DNA from: Allokutzneria sp. A3M-2-11 16
GTDB lineage: Bacteria > Actinomycetota > Actinomycetes > Mycobacteriales > Pseudonocardiaceae
Reading direction: 5' to 3'
Assembly: GCF_024213555.1 (NCBI RefSeq)
Contig: NZ_JANAVO010000001.1
Coordinates: 2,170,001-2,234,000 of the forward strand
Length of the DNA stretch: 64,000 bases
In this document: positions 60,400 through 64,000 of the stretch, in pieces
Numbering within the stretch: position 1 is the stretch's first letter
How the letters are laid out: each line of letters begins with the position of its first letter
Program-made: the position numbers and the translations under genes
The notes under the pieces: model-generated
The model's database searches: none
The model's input: the letters and a program-made list of their open reading frames with translations, nothing else
What the model was told of the DNA's origin: nothing

Positions 60400-60485
60400 G
60401 GACCCCATGCGGTGCGCATCTCGTGAACCTCCCCAGGGCCGGAAGGCAGCAAGGATAAGCGGGCTCTGGCAGGTGCGTGGGGTCC
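60400..60485 (+). ncRNA. ffs: Signal recognition particle RNA (4.5S type)
   Basis: An 86-nt hairpin RNA: GGACCCC at 60,400 pairs with GGGGTCC at 60,479, and the apical part carries the conserved GGAAGGCAGCAAGG loop. A TACACT box lies a few bases upstream and a T-run downstream. It lies just before dnaX. Confidence 0.95.
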
Positions 60486-60549
60486 CCTTTTATGTCTCCA
60501 TCGGCCCGGATTCCTCCGTTGTCGGTGCCCGCCAGTAAGGTGCGGAACC

Positions 60550-62613
60550 GTGGCGCTGGCCCTGTATCGCAAGTACCGCCCGGCGAGCTTCTCTGAGGTC
60601 GTCGGGCAGGAGCACGTCACCGAGCCGCTGCGCATGGCGTTGCGGGCCGGTCGGATCAACCACGCCTACCTCTTCTCCGGCCCACGCGGCTGCGGCAAGA
60701 CCTCCAGCGCGCGCATCCTCGCCCGCTCGCTGAACTGCGCGCAGGGCCCGACGCCGGACCCGTGCGGCGAGTGCAACTCCTGCGTCGCGCTGGCCCCCGA
60801 GGGCAGCGGCAACGTCGACGTGGTCGAGCTCGACGCGGCCAGCCACGGCGGCGTCGACGACACCAGGGAGCTGCGCGACCGCGCGTTCTACGCCCCGGCC
60901 GAGTCGCGCTACCGCGTCTTCATCATCGACGAGGCGCACATGGTCACCACGCAGGGCTTCAACGCCCTGCTGAAGATCGTCGAAGAGCCGCCGGACCACC
61001 TGATCTTCATCTTCGCCACCACCGAGCCGGAGAAGGTGCTCGGCACCATCCGCTCGCGGACCCACCACTACCCGTTCCGGCTGATGCCGCCCGGGGTGAT
61101 GCGCGAGCTGGTCGAGCGGATCTGCGCCGACGAGGGCGTCCAGGTCGAGCCCGCGGTGTTCCCGCTGGTCATCCGCGCGGGTGGGGGATCGGCGCGGGAC
61201 ACGCTCTCGGTGATGGACCAGCTGCTCGCCGGTGCCGGGCCGGAGGGAGTGACCTACGCGCGCGCCGTCTCACTGCTGGGCGTCACCGACGTGGCGCTGA
61301 TCGACGAGATGGTCGACGCGCTCGGCGCGCACGACGGCTCCGGGGTCTTCGGCACGGTGCACCGCCTGGTGGAGGCGGGCCACGACCCGCGCCGCTTCGC
61401 CACCGACCTGCTCGACCGGCTGCGCGACCTGGTGCTGCTGCACGCGGTGCCGGACGCGGGGGAGCGCGGGCTGGTCGACGCTCCCGCCGAACAGCTCACC
61501 ACGATGCTCGGCCAAGTGGACAAGATCGGCGCGGGCACGCTGACCCGCTACGCCGAGATCGTCCACAATGGACTGATCGACATGCGGGGCGCGACCGCCC
61601 CCCGGCTGGTGCTGGAACTGCTGTGCTCGCGGATGCTGCTCCCCGGGGCCGCCGACAGCGAGGCCGCGCTGCTCGACCGCCTCGACCGCCTGGAACGGCG
61701 CGCTCCGGCCGTGGCGCCGGTCGCCGCCGCCCCAGTCGCCGCCGCCCCAGTCGCCGCTACCGTCCCGACCGCTGCCGCCGCCCCGGTCACAGCTGCTCCC
61801 ACACCCGCGCCCGCCGCCACGGCTCCGGCGCCGACCGCCGCGCCGCCGCCCGGTGATCGCCCGGTCTTCCAGCGCCGTTCGCAGGCCCCGGCAGCTCCCG
61901 AACCCGCTCCCGAACCCGAGGCAGCGAAGCCCCCGCAGCGCCCGGCCACTCCCGAGCCCGCGCCGGAACCCGAACCGGTCGCGGCAGCGCCCGGCACGGT
62001 GGACGCGGCGATGCTGCGGCAGTCGTGGCCCGCGTTGCTCGCCGCGGTCCGCGCCCAGAGCCGCAGCACCGAGGCGATGCTGACCAACGCCGCCGTGCAG
62101 TCGGTGGAGGGCAACACGATCACGCTGAGCCACACCGCGGAACCGCTGGCCAAGCGGCTGTCCGATCCGAGGAACAGCGACGCCATCGCCGCCGCCGTCG
62201 AGAGCGTGCTCGGCGGGAAGTGGCAGGTCCGCTGCGTGGCGGGCAACGCGGCCGCCGCGCCCGTGCAGCAGGCCCCCGCCGCCAAGCCCGCGGCCGAGCG
62301 CCCCGTGGTGCAGCGCCGCAGCCAACAGCCCCAGCAACAGCAGTCCTCGGTCGACACCGCGGCCGCCCCGGCCCCGAGCCGCCGCCCGGAGCCGGTCCGC
62401 AGGCCCGCGGCCGACGAGCCGCCACCGCCGGAGCCGCCCGCCGACTTCGACGAGCTGCCGCCGCCCGACCCCGCGAGCGAACGCGCGGACGAGGAGGCGA
62501 TGCTCGACGAGGTCGCCGCGGCCCCCATGGGCAGCCCGGACGTGAAGCAGCACGACCCGGACGAGGAGATCATCAAACTCTTCAGCCCCCTGGGCGCTCG
62601 CCGCATCGACTGA
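60550..62613 (+). CDS. dnaX: DNA polymerase III subunits gamma/tau
   Basis: A 687-residue clamp loader from a GTG at 60,550. It has Walker A GPRGCGKT (44-51), zinc cysteines 63, 72, 75 and 78, Walker B IIDEAH (125-130) and the NALLKIVEEPPDHLIFI segment. The region from about 375 to 475 is a very Ala/Pro-rich linker; a DnaE-binding C-terminal domain follows. SRP RNA immediately upstream is a conserved actinobacterial neighbourhood. Confidence 0.96.
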   Translation: MALALYRKYRPASFSEVVGQEHVTEPLRMALRAGRINHAYLFSGPRGCGKTSSARILARSLNCAQGPTPDPCGECNSCVALAPEGSGNVDVVELDAASHGGVDDTRELRDRAFYAPAESRYRVFIIDEAHMVTTQGFNALLKIVEEPPDHLIFIFATTEPEKVLGTIRSRTHHYPFRLMPPGVMRELVERICADEGVQVEPAVFPLVIRAGGGSARDTLSVMDQLLAGAGPEGVTYARAVSLLGVTDVALIDEMVDALGAHDGSGVFGTVHRLVEAGHDPRRFATDLLDRLRDLVLLHAVPDAGERGLVDAPAEQLTTMLGQVDKIGAGTLTRYAEIVHNGLIDMRGATAPRLVLELLCSRMLLPGAADSEAALLDRLDRLERRAPAVAPVAAAPVAAAPVAATVPTAAAAPVTAAPTPAPAATAPAPTAAPPPGDRPVFQRRSQAPAAPEPAPEPEAAKPPQRPATPEPAPEPEPVAAAPGTVDAAMLRQSWPALLAAVRAQSRSTEAMLTNAAVQSVEGNTITLSHTAEPLAKRLSDPRNSDAIAAAVESVLGGKWQVRCVAGNAAAAPVQQAPAAKPAAERPVVQRRSQQPQQQQSSVDTAAAPAPSRRPEPVRRPAADEPPPPEPPADFDELPPPDPASERADEEAMLDEVAAAPMGSPDVKQHDPDEEIIKLFSPLGARRID

Positions 62614-62621
62614 GCCCTGTC

Positions 62622-62684
62622 CCCGTTTCGTACTCATAGCGGGATTTGGGAGCGCTCTCTTTCCCGGCAAGAGTACGAAACGGG
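62622..62684. repeat. Palindromic element between dnaX and convergent gene
   Basis: CCCGTTTCGTACTC (62,622-62,635) and its exact complement (62,671-62,684) enclose a second imperfect inverted repeat (CGGGA...TCCCG). It sits between the two stop codons and may terminate both genes. The two-layer architecture recalls the elements at 31.7 and 45.4 kb, but the sequence is different. Confidence 0.7.
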
Positions 62685-63443
62685 TCACCACCGGGTGGTG
62701 AGGCCGATGAGGCCGAGGATGAGCAGGGTGATCGGGAAGATCCACGTCCACACGGTGTAGAGCGTGCCGACGGCGGGGGCGCGCGGGTCCACGTAGACGC
62801 AGACGCGCTTGCCCACGCCGAACGAGCTCTGCCTGCGCGCTCCGGTCCAGCTGCGCCGCACGCGGCCGTCGATCTCGTACTCCACCTGCGGCTCGTAGGT
62901 GGTGTCCCCGGAGCGCGAGCGCTGCGCGACGATCATGCCGCCGACCTTGCGCGAGGCCCTGGCGAAGCGGAGCGCGCCAACCAGGACGCCGATCCCAGCC
63001 ACCACGAGCAGGCCGGAGAACAGCGGGAACACCAGTTGCGCCTGGAGCGGGGCCAGCCAGGCCGCGGCCAGCAGCAGCACCCCGTAGCCGATCAGCGCTC
63101 CCGGCATCACCGTGCGCGGAGTGCCGGTCAGCCGCAGCGCCGCGGGGTGTTCGAGGCAGGGGTGGACCTGGAGCTCGTCGCCTGCCTCGACGGCCAGGCG
63201 GGTGGGCGCCAGCTCGACCAGCTCCCCGTCGCGGGGCCCGGCCACCAGGCGCAGCGTCGCGGTCCGCTTGCCGCCGGCCGCGTCCGCGACCTCCTCGACC
63301 CGGGCCCGCAGCAGTGACCGCTGCGTGTTCCGCCGTCGCAGCGACCAGTAGACGCCACCGGAGAGCACCAGCCCGCTGATCACGGACAGGGCGATGCGCG
63401 TGGTGTCCTTCGCAACCACGATGTCGGCGAGGGCGCTGCTCAT
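62685..63443 (-). CDS. DUF3592-type membrane protein
   Basis: A 252-residue protein from ATG 63,443: a first membrane segment (ALSVISGLVLSGGVYWSL), a cytoplasmic part with ATLRLVAGPRDGELVEL, two more membrane spans, the DUF3592-like part (YEPQVEYEIDGRVRRSWTGA, VGKRVCVYVDPRAPAVGTLY) and a final span. Function unknown. Confidence 0.72.
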   Translation of the reverse strand: MSSALADIVVAKDTTRIALSVISGLVLSGGVYWSLRRRNTQRSLLRARVEEVADAAGGKRTATLRLVAGPRDGELVELAPTRLAVEAGDELQVHPCLEHPAALRLTGTPRTVMPGALIGYGVLLLAAAWLAPLQAQLVFPLFSGLLVVAGIGVLVGALRFARASRKVGGMIVAQRSRSGDTTYEPQVEYEIDGRVRRSWTGARRQSSFGVGKRVCVYVDPRAPAVGTLYTVWTWIFPITLLILGLIGLTTRW

Positions 63444-63538
63444 GGCTGAAGTGATAACTCTCCGACTGCCCGGTGCCGCAGCCGGGCGGGCGATCGATAC
63501 CAACTCGGCGCCCGCCGGAGACCGCTTGGACCAGTGCG

Positions 63539-64000
63539 TTACCCCAGGTAGCGCAGCACGCCGTCGAGGATCGCGCTCGCGTACCGGGCCCGGCCCGCCG
63601 CGCTGGAGAGCTGGGCGGCGTCCTCCGGGTGGCGCATGTTGCCGCATTCGACCAGCACGGCCGGAACGGTGGAGTGGTTCATCCCGGCGATGTCCGGCCT
63701 GCCGTGCAGACCGTCCTTGCCGACGTAGTTGGACGCCGGGAAACCCTTGGCGCGCAAGGAGTCCCGCACCGTCCCGGCCAGCTTCGCCGCGGGCTCGCGC
63801 TGCGCGGCGTTCAGCGGCGGGGCCGAGTAGATGATGTGGAAACCGCGCGCGGTGGGGGAGTTCGCGCCGTCCGCGTGGATGGAGACCACGGCGTCCGCGC
63901 TCGCCCGGTTGCCGATCTTCGCGCGCTCGTCGACGCACGGGCCGACGCCGGTGTTGTTCTCCCGCGTCATGATCACCTTGACGCCGCGCGCGGTCAGCGC
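63539..64000 (-). CDS. N-acetylmuramoyl-L-alanine amidase (C-terminal part)
   Basis: The frame ends at 63,539 and is open to the right edge, so only the C-terminal 153 residues or so are present. The zinc-amidase_3 motifs are VVSIHADGANSP (His) and PAVLVECGNMRHPEDA (catalytic Glu). The enzyme cuts peptide stems from peptidoglycan. N-terminal domains, including any signal or binding repeats, lie outside the window. Confidence 0.88.
   Translation of the reverse strand, partial: ALTARGVKVIMTRENNTGVGPCVDERAKIGNRASADAVVSIHADGANSPTARGFHIIYSAPPLNAAQREPAAKLAGTVRDSLRAKGFPASNYVGKDGLHGRPDIAGMNHSTVPAVLVECGNMRHPEDAAQLSSAAGRARYASAILDGVLRYLG

Overview
The window comes from the chromosome of a GC-rich filamentous actinomycete, most likely a member of the Pseudonocardiaceae (Lentzea / Actinosynnema / Saccharothrix / Allokutzneria type). 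The reasons are very high GC, frequent GTG starts, four-base ATGA/GTGA gene overlaps, a phage WhiB protein, an F420/FMN luciferase-like oxidoreductase, a sortase-E type LAxTG surface protein and NarL-type two-component genes. The genus is an inference from style, not from a search.

Bases 1 to about 22,650 are the right-hand part of a tailed (siphovirus-like) prophage. Read on the minus strand from right to left it has: a lysogeny switch (XRE repressor plus ImmA-type protease on +, cro-like regulator on -); a tightly coupled early operon (YqaJ-type exonuclease, RecT, zinc-finger and Cys-rich small proteins, replication initiator, zinc-finger protein, PD-(D/E)XK nuclease, small membrane protein, WhiB); terminase small and large subunits, portal, minor capsid/head morphogenesis protein, scaffold, P22-type coat, connectors, tail terminator, tail tube, a PP-loop (PAPS reductase-like) ATPase, tail assembly chaperones and the start of the tape measure. 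Two + strand cargo loci interrupt it: an operator-controlled pair at 7.2-8.0 kb and an AbiGi-like abortive-infection protein at 14.5 kb. No integrase is in view. The right border is marked by the 3' half of a serine tRNA (UGA anticodon) at 22,597-22,650, so the intact tRNA and the other end should lie to the left of the window.

From 22.7 to 29.8 kb, directly outside the prophage border, is an island of conflict genes mixed with ordinary metabolism: a DddA/SCP1.201-like deaminase toxin with its Imm1-type immunity protein, a VapBC pair, a RelE-like toxin with an HTH antitoxin, and an AbrB-like antitoxin with a PIN toxin. Between them are a PlsC acyltransferase, an Lrp regulator, a luciferase-like oxidoreductase, a nucleoside deaminase and a VOC protein.

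From 29.8 to 64 kb is host core and accessory chromosome: an aromatic/histidinol-phosphate aminotransferase, dienelactone hydrolase-like protein, acetoacetyl-CoA synthetase, tRNA-Ser(GCU) and tRNA-Arg(ACG), membrane proteins, a two-component system, a secreted trypsin-like protease, an SDR behind a MerR-type promoter, a thioester (TQXA) surface protein, a secreted BNR protein, thiolase, an FN3 protein, prephenate dehydrogenase, tadA with its partner gene, tRNA-Ser(CGA), an unusual cytochrome P450, an aminoglycoside phosphotransferase-like kinase, a secreted ExeM/NucH-type nuclease, tRNA-Ser(GGA), an ATP-grasp ligase, a pentameric-channel-like membrane protein, the SRP RNA, dnaX, and the start of a cell-wall amidase at the right edge. 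A dispersed palindromic element of about 120 bp occurs twice (31.7 and 45.4 kb). All four bacterial serine tRNA anticodons are represented between 22.6 and 57.1 kb.
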